From Heliocidaris erythrogramma (Eukaryota; Echinodermata; Echinoidea; Camarodonta; Echinometridae), in the NCBI GenBank assembly GCA_025617745.1, contig CM046869.1:18926994-18990993 (forward strand): a stretch of 64,000 nucleotides of DNA, written 5' to 3'. Below, piece after piece: positions 31,377-42,900 of the stretch (position 1 is the stretch's first letter; the number at the start of each line of letters is the position of its first letter). A program made the translations under genes and the position numbers. The notes beneath the pieces were generated by a model. The model was given only the letters and a program-made list of their open reading frames with translations. It was not told where the DNA came from and did not search any database.

Positions 31377-32340
31377 ATAACATAAGAAATGAGGACTTTT
31401 AAAAAAAATGTCATAGCTATGCACACAGTAACTGTGGGCTATAATGAATTAATCTTTCGAAGTTAAGGTCCCCGTTGCATAAAACTCACCTTTTAATGGT
31501 AACTCTGCTATCAGTGGTAGCTACCATGGTAACATCACTCAACAGCCAATCAAAATCAAGGTTTCCATAGGAGTTACCAGTGATGGCAAAGTTACCGTTA
31601 AATGGTAAGTTTTATGCAATGGGGCCCAGGTAAAATTAAACAAAAACAGTGAATTATAACATAAGAAATGAGTACTTTTAACACCTTTTCATATCTATAT
31701 ACACAGTAACTGTAGGCTATACTGAATGAATCTTTCGAAGTTCAGGTAAGATATAAACAGTGAATTATAATACTAGTGCACGAAATGAGTAGATTTAACA
31801 GTTCTTCATGGCTATTTACACAGTAACAATAGGCTATACTGAATGAGTCGTCTTTCGAAGTTCAGGTAAAATATAAACAGTGAATTATGACATAAGAAAT
31901 GAGTACTTTTAACACTTTTCATTGTTATGTACACAGTAACTGTAGCCTATACTGAATGAATCTTTCGAAGTTTAGGTAAAATATATACAGTGAATTATAA
32001 TATAAGAAATGGATAGATTTAACATTTCTTCATGGCTATTTACACAGTAACAATAGGCTATACTGAATGAGACTTTCAAAGTTCAGGTAAAATATAAACA
32101 GTGAAACAGTGAATCATGACATAAGAAATGAGTACTTTTAACACTTTATCATTGCTATATACAAAGTAACTGTAGGCTATACTGAATGAGTCTTTCGAAG
32201 TTCAGGTAAAATATAATCATGGAATTGTAACATAAGAAATGAGTACTTTTAACTCTTTTTCATGGCTTTTTACACAGTAACAATAGGCTATACCGAATTC
32301 ATGTAAGTCTTTGGAATACGGAAAATATAAACAGTTAAAT
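31377..32340 (+). repeat. Seven-copy tandem array, ~113-bp unit, alternating A and B types
   Basis: Each unit runs from ATAAGAAATGAGTACTTTTAACA through ACACAGTAAC, AGGCTATACTGAATGA and CTTTCGAAGTTCAGGTAAAA. Units starting near 31377, 31658, 31892 and 32117 carry GTACTTTTAACAC with AACTGTAGGC (A). Those near 31780 and 32002 carry GTAGATTTAACA or similar with AACAATAGGC (B). The last near 32231 is mixed. The alternation indicates a dimer as the amplified unit. The first unit is split by the element at 31467-31629. Confidence 0.85.
31467..31629. mobile_element. Miniature element inside the tandem array
   Basis: CCCCGTTGCATAAAACTCACC at the left is inverted at the right as GGTAAGTTTTATGCAATGGGG. 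Comparison with the neighbouring array units (GAAGTTCAGGTAAAAT uninterrupted) shows the insertion point between GAAGTTA and GGTAAAAT with a possible 3-base duplication AGG. It is related in style to the GGGCCCTGTTTCATAAA elements. Confidence 0.8.
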
Positions 32341-32632
32341 ATATGTATTGTATATAATCAATCAACTGTGTCTTTAGATACAAGATTGTTACAAATGAGG
32401 CCAAAATATTTGAATACAAGAAAGTCGATGATTGCTAGGAAGCGTGATAACATGTGGTCAGTATTTAAGCGTGCCACTTCTTTCCCAATATGGATCCACT
32501 GATAAAAGAATATGTCAATTCTATTTCTGAATTGTTTCATAAATTCGCAAAATCATCTCACTACCTTTAATACTAAAAGTTGTAATATAATCACTTCATC
32601 TAAACATAGCAAAAAAGATTCATCATGTATCT

Positions 32633-32782
32633 GGGCCCTGTTTCATAAAACTTGGTATCAATAACAAGTTACAATAGTTGTTATAAGCTACTGAAATCTT
32701 TGAATCTGATTGGCTGAGAGTAAATTTGTCATAGAAATGGGGAAGTTGCTATTGATAAGAAGTTTTATAAAATGTGGAACTG
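32633..32782 (+). mobile_element. GGGCCCTGTTTCATAAA miniature element
   Basis: GGGCCCTGTTTCATAAAACTT at the left is matched at the right by AAGTTTTATAAAATGTGGAAC, an imperfect inverse. The inside has TTATAAGCTACTGAAAT and CTGATTGGCTGA, as in the copy near 23.3 kb. Confidence 0.75.
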
Positions 32783-33165
32783 ATGTATACAGTTACTTCA
32801 AATACATATAAAAACATGAAAGAAGTATAATAACATATATGAGAGTAATGTTGTATAAAAAAATACGCAATGATAAATCTTTGTACACTAAAATATAGTT
32901 TTAATGTGCATAACTCTACATGAAACTATAATATATAACTTATGTACAATACTACACGAGATGATATATTAATAGTACTGCATATTACGATCACTTCACA
33001 TAAACATTATAAATAATGTACTGCATTGCCTTTTTCAAGAATAACAATGGAAAAACAAACGTATCATTATTAGTTTTATTGTTAGTTTTTTTGCATTATT
33101 TACACTCAATTACACTACATACGTTCATCTTCATATGTGTATTGTTCACTTCTAGGCATTTTCTT

Positions 33166-33181
33166 TTTATTTATTTATTTT
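33166..33181 (-). terminator. Candidate polyadenylation signal of the giant gene
   Basis: On the minus strand overlapping AATAAA copies occur about 190-205 bases after the stop codon at 33375-33373. A further AATAAA lies at about 33079-33074. Either would give a short 3' untranslated region. Use of these sites is inference. Confidence 0.5.
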
Positions 33182-33372
33182 AAGTAGAAGCACATTGCGA
33201 AATAAGCATTTTCTATGTTTTTACGCACTTATATTACATTGTAAAATATCTCTCACAAGTGAAATTTTGAATTACTTTTTTCTATAGTCTCTCAAGACGA
33301 AATATTATATAAATATAAATAGTAGACCTCGTCATACATAACTGCACGACATCTCCTGATGGTAGAATTTAT

Positions 33373-33562
33373 CTAGAACTTCCCGAAGTCATGGAGTGAT
33401 TTTCTTGGGGAGATGTCTGTATCAGATGTAGAGAGTCTTGAGTAGCGCCCCCAGGATGGCCTCGTATCCCGGACCCTCTGCACTACCCGGGCGTATCTTG
33501 CATCGGAAGGCACAAATTCCGCACGGGACATTCCACTGGTACTGACCGAAGGGACCGGTTTC
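33373..33562 (-). CDS. Terminal exon of the giant repeat protein gene
   Basis: The acceptor is a long pyrimidine-rich tract ending TTTTCTCACCGTAG|GAAACC. The upstream giant exon ends CTGAG|GTAAAT two bases into a codon. AG plus G gives Arg, and the exon reads on for 62 residues (KPVPSVSTSGMSRAEFVPSD..., ending SPRKSLHDFGKF) to TAG at 33375-33373. The sequence is basic, Ser-rich and low in complexity but not repetitive, and continues the style of the preceding SKSMSDLR. Without the splice, the protein would stop immediately after the same Arg at the TAA formed by the donor site, so a retained intron gives a natural shorter form. No domain recognised. Confidence 0.85.
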
Positions 33563-34270
33563 CTACGGTGAGAAAACACAAAAGGAAATGAAAATAAGTA
33601 AGAACAAAAATTTCTCTCGGTTTTGGATATTTACTTAAATTTATAAGCGAAATCAAAATGATAACACAGACCTCCAAACAATTAGATTTTAAAAAAACAG
33701 ACAGAATGAAGAAAATGGCATTCGCGAAATATCATTTTCGATAGCAATGAATGGGACATAATAATGATTTCAATTGTGGTGATATATATTAAGTTACTAG
33801 CAAAATAACAAAGATCAGATGATAATACAGAAATCTTCACATGTACAGATACAAAAAGACTTCTAAACAGGCAAATGGGGGAAATGGAATGAGTAAAATG
33901 CCTTCTTTTCGATAGCAAATAGAGGATGGCTGGTTTGAATAGTTAAGCATATTTCCGTCATTGACTACCCTGATAGCAGAAAGTGGTAAAAATTACGTGA
34001 TATTTACGTTGTGATTTTTGTCTTTTTTACGTCCTGTAATTACGTCAATAAGACGACAACTTGCACCAACGCAAGACGTCCTGAGGACGTCTTATTTTGA
34101 CGTCATCTGTACACTCTAAAAACTGAAGTGCTGTATATAGCACTTTTTGAGGGCATGCATAGGGACTGCACTCAGAGTGCTATTGAATGCACACAGCGTG
34201 CTATTTCAGCACTTTCACGGGAGCTGGACCGGCTCCTTAAACTGCTAAACATTCATTAAAAAAATGATTT

Positions 34271-34322
34271 GGGCGAGCTTCGAACCAGGGTCCGCTGATC
34301 GAGAACCGCTAGACTAACTCAC
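34271..34322 (-). other. Truncated tRNA-like segment
   Basis: On the minus strand TTAGTCTAGCGGTTCTCGAT and CCTGGTTCGAAGCTCGCC give A-box-like and B-box strings, followed by a T7 run. At about 52 bases it lacks a full anticodon arm, so it is not a working tRNA. Confidence 0.5.
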
Positions 34323-34431
34323 ATTGTACGATTTAGAGCAGATCATATTGTTACATAGTGAATTTACGACACCACATAGTTCATGTTATCTGCTTGACTC
34401 CCATGACTAAACTGGATTGCAAGAAGCATTC

Positions 34432-34496
34432 GTTAGTCCATCGGTAACGTCAGCGCCTCTCAATCAGCGGAACCTGGTTCGAGGCTCGCCACGGTC
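34432..34496 (+). other. tRNA-like segment with Pol III-style terminator
   Basis: TTAGTCCATCGGTAACG (A-box) and CCTGGTTCGAGGCTCGCC (B-box) lie at tRNA spacing, followed at 34500-34511 by a run of 12 T. It shares ATCAGCGGA and the B-box region with the oppositely oriented segment at 34271-34322. Acceptor pairing is poor, so it is a tRNA-derived promoter-like module, not a confident tRNA. Confidence 0.5.
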
Positions 34497-35098
34497 ACAT
34501 TTTTTTTTTTTGCTGGTAAATTAGCACACTACAAGTGCTATAAACAGCATTTCAGGTGTAGTCACTTTACATGCCCCTAAAAGTAGCACTTTAGTTTTTA
34601 CAGTGTACAAGACGTAGAGATGACGTCAAAATAAGACGTCCTCTTGACGTCTTGCGTTGGTACAAGTTGTCGTCTTATTGACGTAATTACAGGACGTAAA
34701 AAAAACGAAAACCGCGACGTAAATATCACGTCATTTTTAACACTTTCTGCTATCAGGGAAGAGGAATGAAGACGTAAAGATGACGTCAAAATAAGACGTC
34801 CTCTTGACGTCTTGCGTTGGTGCAAGTTGTCGTCTTATTGACGTAATTACAGGACGTAAAAAAGACGAAAACCACGACGTAAATATCACGTCATTTTTAA
34901 CACTTTCTGCTATCAGGGTATGTTATTATTGCTGCTATTATCTTGTGAATACAATACTTGATGACATGTAAGTATAGAACGACTGAATCCAGTATAATTC
35001 CAGGGGGTTTTGTGGTGCCTTGTCTTGAAATCTGTCACATATAATGTATTTCTTCACTTATGTCTTTTTAAATGTCAAAATAATGATGAAAAATTTAC

Positions 35099-36900
35099 CT
35101 CAGGTCAGACATAGATTTGCTTCGTCGTCCAGCCAGTGGAGAATCACCCTCAGGCAAAGATTGGAAGCTGGTAAGGGTTGTAGGAGTCTGGCGTGGCACT
35201 ACCTCTGAGAGGGCAAGTTCTTTCCTAATGAGGCTCGTTTTCAACTTCGACGAGGGTTTCCTTCGTCGCGGGGAATCTGCAAATGGCAAGGTGGTATCTT
35301 CATCGGAAGAAGAGGACTCCATTCCCCTTAGTGTTGTCAAGTCGAACTCTCCACACACGGTTTGTGTGTCGTCATCAGAGTCATAGGCTTCGGACTCAGA
35401 GCTAGGTACCCCAGGTGCCCTGTGCGGGCTTGTGTATGGCCAATATTTGGGGTCCTCGTGGAGGTAGGGACTCTGAAAATCCATGACTGCTTGCCAAGAT
35501 TCGGAATCCGTTTCCGAATCGGTAGTATTAACTTCAGATTCAACGTCACTTGGCGAGTCGTCTGCGGGACGTCCTGGGGGACCGTCTCTAGGTTTGGTAA
35601 ATCGAGTCCGGAGTTTCTCCACCGATGGAAGATCGTATTCATCTCTTTTAGGCTTGTCTGGACCTTTCTCCATCAGCCACCCGTAATCTCCGTAAGCAGT
35701 TGGTGTGGATTTACGGAGAAGTTCCTCTAGACGAGTTACCATAGGGGTTGAATCAGATGAGGCGCGAGGTTTTCGATACATGATGTGCGTTGGCTTCATT
35801 CCTGGAGAAGCAGATGATGTTGGTTGCGTCGGAGTTTTTAACGGAATTCTAGCCGATTCGAGACTTGGTGAGCCTATTTCATCAACTTTCGGGAAACTGG
35901 GCTTACCGTAGAGAAGCTCTCTTGTTGACTTAGGCGTTGATGTAGAGGGACTCAATCGAAGTGGATGTCTTCCTGGAAGCTTCTTGTCATCTACGAGGTA
36001 ACTGACAAGAGTAGTCTGATCTCCAGCTACAATTACTTTTGTCAATCTCAGGTCTCGCCTTATTCTCTCCAACTCATCGATTTTTTCTGAGTCACTTTTT
36101 TCATCAAGAGAATCGGGCTCCGACAGCTCTAATGAGTCAGTATCATCAGGTTTGAGATATGTAGTGGGACGATGACTCATCTGAGTGAGAACACTGCTCT
36201 TTGTTGTCATAGATGTGCGAGTGAATGAATCTGTCATAAGAGCGGTTGTGTATGTTGTTCCAGCAGTTGTTTGCTGAACGAGTACCATCCTGCAATTTGG
36301 TGGCATGTTGTCAACGATAACCGTACTTATTGTTGAATGGGATTCTTGGATATCTGTGTGTGAGTGGAAGGTACTTCGAGGTCTGTACTGTGCAACCGGC
36401 TGTTGGTAGGTGACTTCGCGAGACGGCTCAAGTTGGTCAATACCATGAACCCTCTTGGTTACCTCTGAATCCAGGAGACGAGATGCAGAGTCTTGTGTCT
36501 GGTCGACAAGCCTGAATCCAGGCTGGCTTTGTCTTTGGTGCTCTGGTGGAGTAACTGGGGTTAACCGCAGTGGTGTTTTCTCAGTAGGAGGCATATCTAT
36601 TGTTACTCTCTTGGGCTGTTTCAGTTGAGATGTTAGAGTGGTCAGCATCTTTTCAATGGGTCGAGGTGACAGCGATTCCAGGCCAGGGGGTGTCGATTCA
36701 TATTCTGAGCGTTGACTATAGAAAATCACTGGTGACAGGGACCGATCATGAGTAGGTATTTTCTCTTCTGGGAAGGAAAATGGTGAAGATGCTCCTTCTC
36801 GGGTTACTGGTTCTATCTGAATAATGTGATCAGTAACATCTGATCGCTTTTGAGGTTGCACAGCTCGACTCACATGCCCAATAGTCCTGTCAGGTTCTAT
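35099..36900 (-). other. Non-repetitive C-terminal region of the giant protein
   Basis: About 600 residues without the short repeats. They include a charged helix-like part (about 36145-36045, DSEKIDELERIRRDLRLTKV), a hydrophobic-containing piece (about 36040-35985, IVAGDQTTLVSYLVDDKK), and a compact-looking stretch near 35745-35570 (TRLEELLRKST, YGDYGWLMEKGPDKPK, LPSVEKLRTRF). Acidic Ser clusters (SSSSDEDTT) and basic SPRRRKPSSK follow. Loss of repetition suggests conserved interaction sites. No family recognised. Confidence 0.6.
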
Positions 36901-39900
36901 GGACATATGCCTAGTATGCGGGGTGAATGACTGTGATTGGGTGCTTGAGAACCGCTTCGGTGAGTACATAGTATCCTTCTCAACTGTATTGGGCACAAAT
37001 TCCATGCCAATGTTTGAAACAGGCCTAGGTTGTCGTGACTGGATGCCAAATTCCTTTTGAGAGACGGAAGCCTGGGTAACACGCGACTCTCTGTGCATTT
37101 CTGTCTGTGCATACGCAGGGTTGTACTGCCTTGGTGTCATTGACGTTTGTTTAGATGTGACATCGTTCATAGCCTGTATTGTCTGATGAGTCTGCGGAGG
37201 TCGCATTATCACCTGCAATGATTGATGCACTAGTTCTGGAGAGAAGAAACTCTGCTCGCCGTGATGTCTTACGTGTGTTATATCAGTTTGAGAAGCGGAA
37301 TGCATGTTGTTCTGTTTAGCCGGTGTGGTACCTCGGTCGCTTGTTGTCGGATGAACTTGAGTCTTTGAATCTTTTGTATCTGATCTGACTGTCGATGTAC
37401 CTCTGGTGTTATTCCGTACTTGAGTCTGGCAGACCTCGTCAATCTTCAACGGCTTCACTTCCTCCATCTGCACAGCAGCATCCCTAGTATCAACGAGCAT
37501 ATGAGTTGAACTGTCCATGGGCTTACTGTACTGAGGTAACGTACCTCGTTCAACAGTGGGTGGCTTGGTTGGGATGTCTGGTTCCTTAGGTGCTTGGAAA
37601 TTCAGAGTTTCGACCAAAAGTTCTTTCACTCGTTCTTGGATGTATTCCTCTTTTATTTCTTCACGGATTCTCGGTTCGAGCTCTCTCCTGATGATCACCT
37701 CCAAATCTTCCCTCACCTCTTCCTCAATGTCATGTTTGATTCGAGGGGCGAACTCAACTATTAATTCCTCCCGATAGTCATCATATATCTCCTCTCGTAT
37801 CTCTTCCATGACCGTCTCCCTTATCTCTTCTTTAAATTCCTCTTTAAATTCAAGGCTGAGTTGGTCTCGGATGCTGGTGGTCAACTCTTCTGTCAGTTCA
37901 TCGATGACTTCATCTCTTACTTCATGTTTCATTGATGTAATAAGCTCTTCACTTGGCGGTTCTTTCACTGGAACCAGACTCTGCTGATCGGGCGATACAG
38001 CTTCCGTCTTTTCGGGAGATTGATGTTGGTTACCGAAATTCTTCTGCCTGATGTCCACCTGCTGTTTTTCATGCAACATGTGAGGTTTGGCTTGAACAAT
38101 CTCATCGAACTGTTTGGTTTGAACTGGAGTTGTTGACTTGACTACCATAAGTGGTCGTTGCTGTGGTTCATGCATGGAAGTTATGAATTCGGTTCTGATA
38201 TCCTCTCGCACTTCATTAATGATTTCTTCTCGAATTTCCTCTATCAACTCTTCCTTTATTTCTCGTCTCAGTTCATCTTTTGCTTCCCGTCGAATCTCTT
38301 GTCGGAGCTTTATTCGTTCAGCATAGCTGATAGTTGGTTGCACATACGTAGGAGCAGTTTCTACAGGTTGTACAATCATTGGACGCACAACATCATCTGT
38401 AGGGATTTCTTGTGTAGGAATTTCAAAATCTACCTGGATCGATTTCTCATAGGTATCTCTCCTTGTCATATACTGGTTTGAAGAATCAGTTGTCACGGGA
38501 TGAATTTGAGCTCCTCTGTCAGTGAAATCGATCTTCCTCGGAGACGAAGTTGATTCACGCATTTCTAACGTGTGTTGAACACTCACGTCAACATGTTGGG
38601 TCGCTGTGAAGTGCTGTGATGACTGGGTCCTATTTTCAGGATGAACCTGCAATGTCCTATCGCTGAATTCAGTTGTCACCATGAATGTACCATCTTCTAC
38701 TGTTGAAGGTTGTACTTGTGACTGTGAGTCTTGAATCTTCCTCATGAGGATTGGAGAACTTGCTGTATCATGATATGGACGTTGTTCTGAATGCGTTGAA
38801 ATATCAAAAGTTGACGGCCTGGATTGTGTAGTGAAGTCTTTACCTTCAACTGACATTGTTACCGTGGTTTCATCTGTTGACTTCAACTTAGCTTGAGAAA
38901 TTTCATCTACCCCCGTTGGTGTAACTTGAGTTGTGAAATCTCTTCCATCAAGAACTATATTCATAGTTCCTTGGTCAACAGTTGTCTTTCTCTGCATTAC
39001 CGGCGAACTCAATTTGTCGGAGGTTGGGAATTTCTGGTATTGAGATCCATAGTCAGTCGTCGTAGCTGACATCTGGGTTGTGAAATCTTTTGCATCAGCA
39101 GGTGGTTCCATCATAGTGATTTCGTCGACAGCAACTTTCCTTATCAAAACTGGCGAATTCATCTTCTCTGACGTTGCGCTCTTTGCAGACTGTGATTCCA
39201 TTTCGATGGTCATCGGTGTAACCTGAGTGTTGAAGTCTTTTGAGTCAACGATCGTGGGCATAATCAGAGTGCTTTCGTCAGCCATTACCTTACGAATTAA
39301 GACCGGAGACGTTAGTTTGTCAACTGTCAAATGCTTCAATGACTGAGAAACACCATCTGATGTGAGAGGTGTTGCCTGAGTGTTGAAATCCTTTGATTCC
39401 GATGATGTCATCAATGTACCTTCCTCTACCACATTCTTTCTCATTAACACAGGAGAACTAAGCTTATCCGTGGTTCTTGGAGTTGCCTGGGTATTAAAGT
39501 CTTTGGCATCAGTTGTACCTCCTTCTACCACTGTCTTCCGCAATGGCACTGGTGAGCTAAGTTTCTCTGATGTAGTGGGTGTAGATTGTGTTGTAAAATC
39601 CTTAGCATCAGTCGGTGGTGAAAGTATCATTGAACTTTCATCTGCTATCTCTTTCCTCATCAGTACCGGAGAGCTTTGTTTATCAACAGTAGAACGCAAT
39701 GATGACTGCGATATGCCATCTGATGTTGTAGGTGTAGCCTGAGTGGTAAAATCTTGTGGTTTGCTTTCTACCATCATCGTTCCTTTATCACTTTTCCTTA
39801 GCAATACAGGTGAACTAGGTGTGTCAGACATAGTAGCTCTTACAGACTGAGAAGACATATGAGTAGTATTCGGACTGGACTGTGAGTTGAAATCCTTTGA

Positions 39901-42900
39901 ATCAAGAAGAGCCATCATAGTGCTTTGATCAATCACTGGTCTACGGACGAGAACTGGCGAACTGATCTTTTCGATTGAGGTTGGTGTTGCTTGTGTTGTA
40001 AAGTCCTTGGCATCTACTGGCTGGGGAAGGATCACTGAACTTTCATCTGCTACCTGCTTCCTTATCAGTACCGGGGAGCTTAGTTTATCAACGGTAGAAC
40101 GCAATGATGACTGCGAAGTGCCATCTGATGTTGTAGGTGTAGCCTGAGTGGTAAAATCTTGTGGTTTGCTTTCTACCATCATCGTTCCTTCATCACTTTT
40201 CCGTAGCAATACGGGTGAACTAGGCGTGTCAGACATGGTAGCTCTTACAGACTGAGAAGACATATGAGTAGTATTCGGACTGGACTGTGAGTTGAAATCC
40301 TTTGCATCAAGAAGAGCCATCATCGTGCTTTCATCAATCACTGGTCTACGGACGAGCACTGGCGAACTAATCTTTTCGATGGAGGTTGGTGTTGCTTGTG
40401 TTGTAAAGTCCTTGGCATCCACCGGCTGGGGTAGGATCAATGTACTCTCATCTGCTACTTGTTTCCTTATGAGCACCGGGGAACTGAGTCGATCGGTTGT
40501 AGAAGTATGTAGAGGTTGCGAGACAGAATCTGTTGTCAATGGAGTTGCTTGCATTACCACATCTTTTGACTCAGTCAAATTCATCGCTGTGCTTTCATCC
40601 ACCGCAACCTTTCGCTGCAGAATAGGAGAGCTGACTTTTTCGGTTGAGGTTGGGTTTATCTGGATACCAAAATCTTTGTCTTCTTTCGGATTCATTGATG
40701 TGCTTTCATCAGACAGTTCCTTTCTTGTAAGAATCGGTGAACTAAGCTTGTCAGTTCTGAGAGATTCAACAGACTGTGATGATTCATCTGTTACAGTGGG
40801 GGCTATTTGAGCCATCGAATCTCTAGCTTCACGTTGAATCATAAATGTGCTTCCATCAGTGAGATACCTTTCAATTTGGGATTCAACACTTGAGCTCGAA
40901 GGTGGAAGAGTTGTAACTGATCTATCATCCGATGATATCAACAACTGAGATGATTGATCCCGGATATCTGGCTGAATCTGAGCAGACCCATTGGACAATG
41001 AGATCTTTGTCATAAACGTGCCTTCATCCAATGTTTCAGGCTTCATCTGTACATGCACATCTTTCCCATGTTGTGGTGGTGGCACTGTACCTTCATCTAC
41101 AGTGTCAATCTTCCGCTGCAAGATTGGAGAACTTTGAGTGTCTGTAAATGTCCTCGGCATAGGCTGTGATACGCCATCGATTGTTACAGGTGATACCTGA
41201 GCGGAACCATCCTTTGATTCGGTTGGTATCATCACAGTACTTTCATCTATTGCGTCCTTCCTGTTGAAGACAGGAGAGTTAACCTTGTCCGTTGTCACAG
41301 TCCTGGAGTACTGAGAACCAATATCTAGAGTCTCACTGTCCATCATTGTACTGTGTTCAGATGTTGATTTCCTGAACATTACAGGAGAACTGACTTTTTC
41401 CGATGTGATAGGTGACAGATATTGTGAAGTACCCTCGGATGTTAGTGGTGTCGCTTGTGTATGAAAGTCCTTAGCTGGAGTTGGTGTCATCATTGTGCTT
41501 TCTTCAGAAGTTACTCTCCTGACTAGTATTGGTGAAGAGGCAGTATCACAAGTTTGAGTCTTCTGATACTGTGAGATGCTGTCAGATATTTTTGCTGAAG
41601 CTTGAACATTGATGTCTCTTCCAGGAGTTGGAACGATTTCAGTAACACCCTCAGATGTCGAAGTTTGGAATTGGACAGAGCCTTCTGATGTACTGACAGA
41701 TGTCTGAGTATGTAGATCCTTTGAATCCAAGGCAGGCATATAGGTGCTGGTGTCCGATGTTAGAGATCCGATGTGGGTGCTGGCATTGTTTGAAGAAGCC
41801 TCAGTTGGCGAAGACCAGCGATCAGTATATGCAGTGACATACTGTGATGATTGATCCAATGACTCTTGCTCAATCTGGAATTTTCCATCAGCATATGATA
41901 CTGCAGGCATAGATGTACCACCATCAGCGGTTTCTGGAGCAATCTGGGCAACAGCGTTCTCCGATCTTCTTTTAAACACAGGAGAGCTCGCCATGTCAGT
42001 GGTCAAAGGATTGGTCTGAATGGTAAAGTCCTTTCCTTCGTAGTGAGATATCATTGTGCTCCCGTCTGATGTTGTTGGTTTACTTTGTGTCACGGCATCT
42101 CTACCCTCTGTCGAAATTGGCGAGTTTGCCCTGTCTGAAGATAGAATCACTGTATCATGCTGCAGGGAAGTATCTTGCACATCAACTACGTGCTGAGTTG
42201 ATGAATTATTAAACACCCTGGTCGTTATATCACTTTGAGTTGAATGAGTGGCAAAGACCTGATGAATTTGACTGCCACGATCATGTCTCCACGCACCTGT
42301 TGTTCCGGTACCTCTGTCAAGCAGCGTTGGGTGACTTTGTATTGAAGCATCAATTACCGATACTCTTGGCACTTCAGCAAAATCTTGAATAACATTGATC
42401 TGCTGAATTGGAGCTTCATACGATGAAACAACTGGTCCATCCAATGTCTCTTGCAAGTTGTCGACAAATGTGTCCCAAGTGAATTCCTCGAGTGAGACTC
42501 GGTCCGACTGTTCTTCAAGGAATTCACCATCTTCGTACTCATCACTAAAGTCTGCAAATAGTGGATCTGTCTGTGTAGAAGAAACGATGACATCTCTTCG
42601 CTTGAAGATTGGTGAATTGCCGAGATCTGCACATGTCGGCATAACTTGGACAGACATATCCGCAGCTTCTTGTCGCTCGGATTGACTCTGTGTATCTGCT
42701 ACCTTTGTAACACATTGAGATGCGTTTGTACTTTGCTCCACTCTAGCCCAAGAATCTGCATCAGCAGATTGTGGTTTGGTAACTATACCCTGGTCTGCAC
42801 TCTCCGGTAAAATCTTGGCCAGTGATTCCTGGCTTTTCACTGTTGGCCGAAATTGAGTTGACAAATTATGTTGCACCGGTTTAGATGTTTGCGTATCCTT

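Larger units (their letters stand above)
34112..34605. mobile_element. Inner miniature element carrying two tRNA-like sequences
   Basis: CACTCTAAAAACTGAAGTGC at the left is matched inverted by AGCACTTTAGTTTTTACAGTG at the right, with TA on each side. It sits exactly between the left and right arms of the outer element. Its inside contains two tRNA-like segments in opposite orientation (34271-34322 minus, 34432-34496 plus). Confidence 0.8.
33968..34918. mobile_element. Outer inverted-repeat element, three arms
   Basis: CCCTGATAGCAGAAAGTG opens the left arm (33968-34110). It is inverted at the end of two tandem right arms (about 34607-34757 and 34770-34918), both ending CTTTCTGCTATCAGGG. TA flanks the outer ends (33966-33967 and 34919-34920). 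Arms are about 145 bases and rich in GACGTC/GACGTCA strings. The second right arm is a direct duplicate of the first, so the element has one left and two right arms. TA flanking suggests a Tc1/mariner-type origin. Confidence 0.82.
33563..35098 (-). other. Last intron of the giant gene
   Basis: It is bounded by GTAAAT at 35098-35093 and CACCGTAG ending at 33563. The intron is phase 2 and 1,536 bases long. Most of its length is a nested transposon stack (33968-34918). The remaining 33563-33967 holds nothing recognisable. Confidence 0.85.

Noticed and set aside
35095-35097. TAA as the true end of the giant protein
   Set aside because: It lies inside a consensus splice donor, and an in-frame terminal exon with a strong acceptor exists at 33373-33562. 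It may still serve as stop if the intron is retained.
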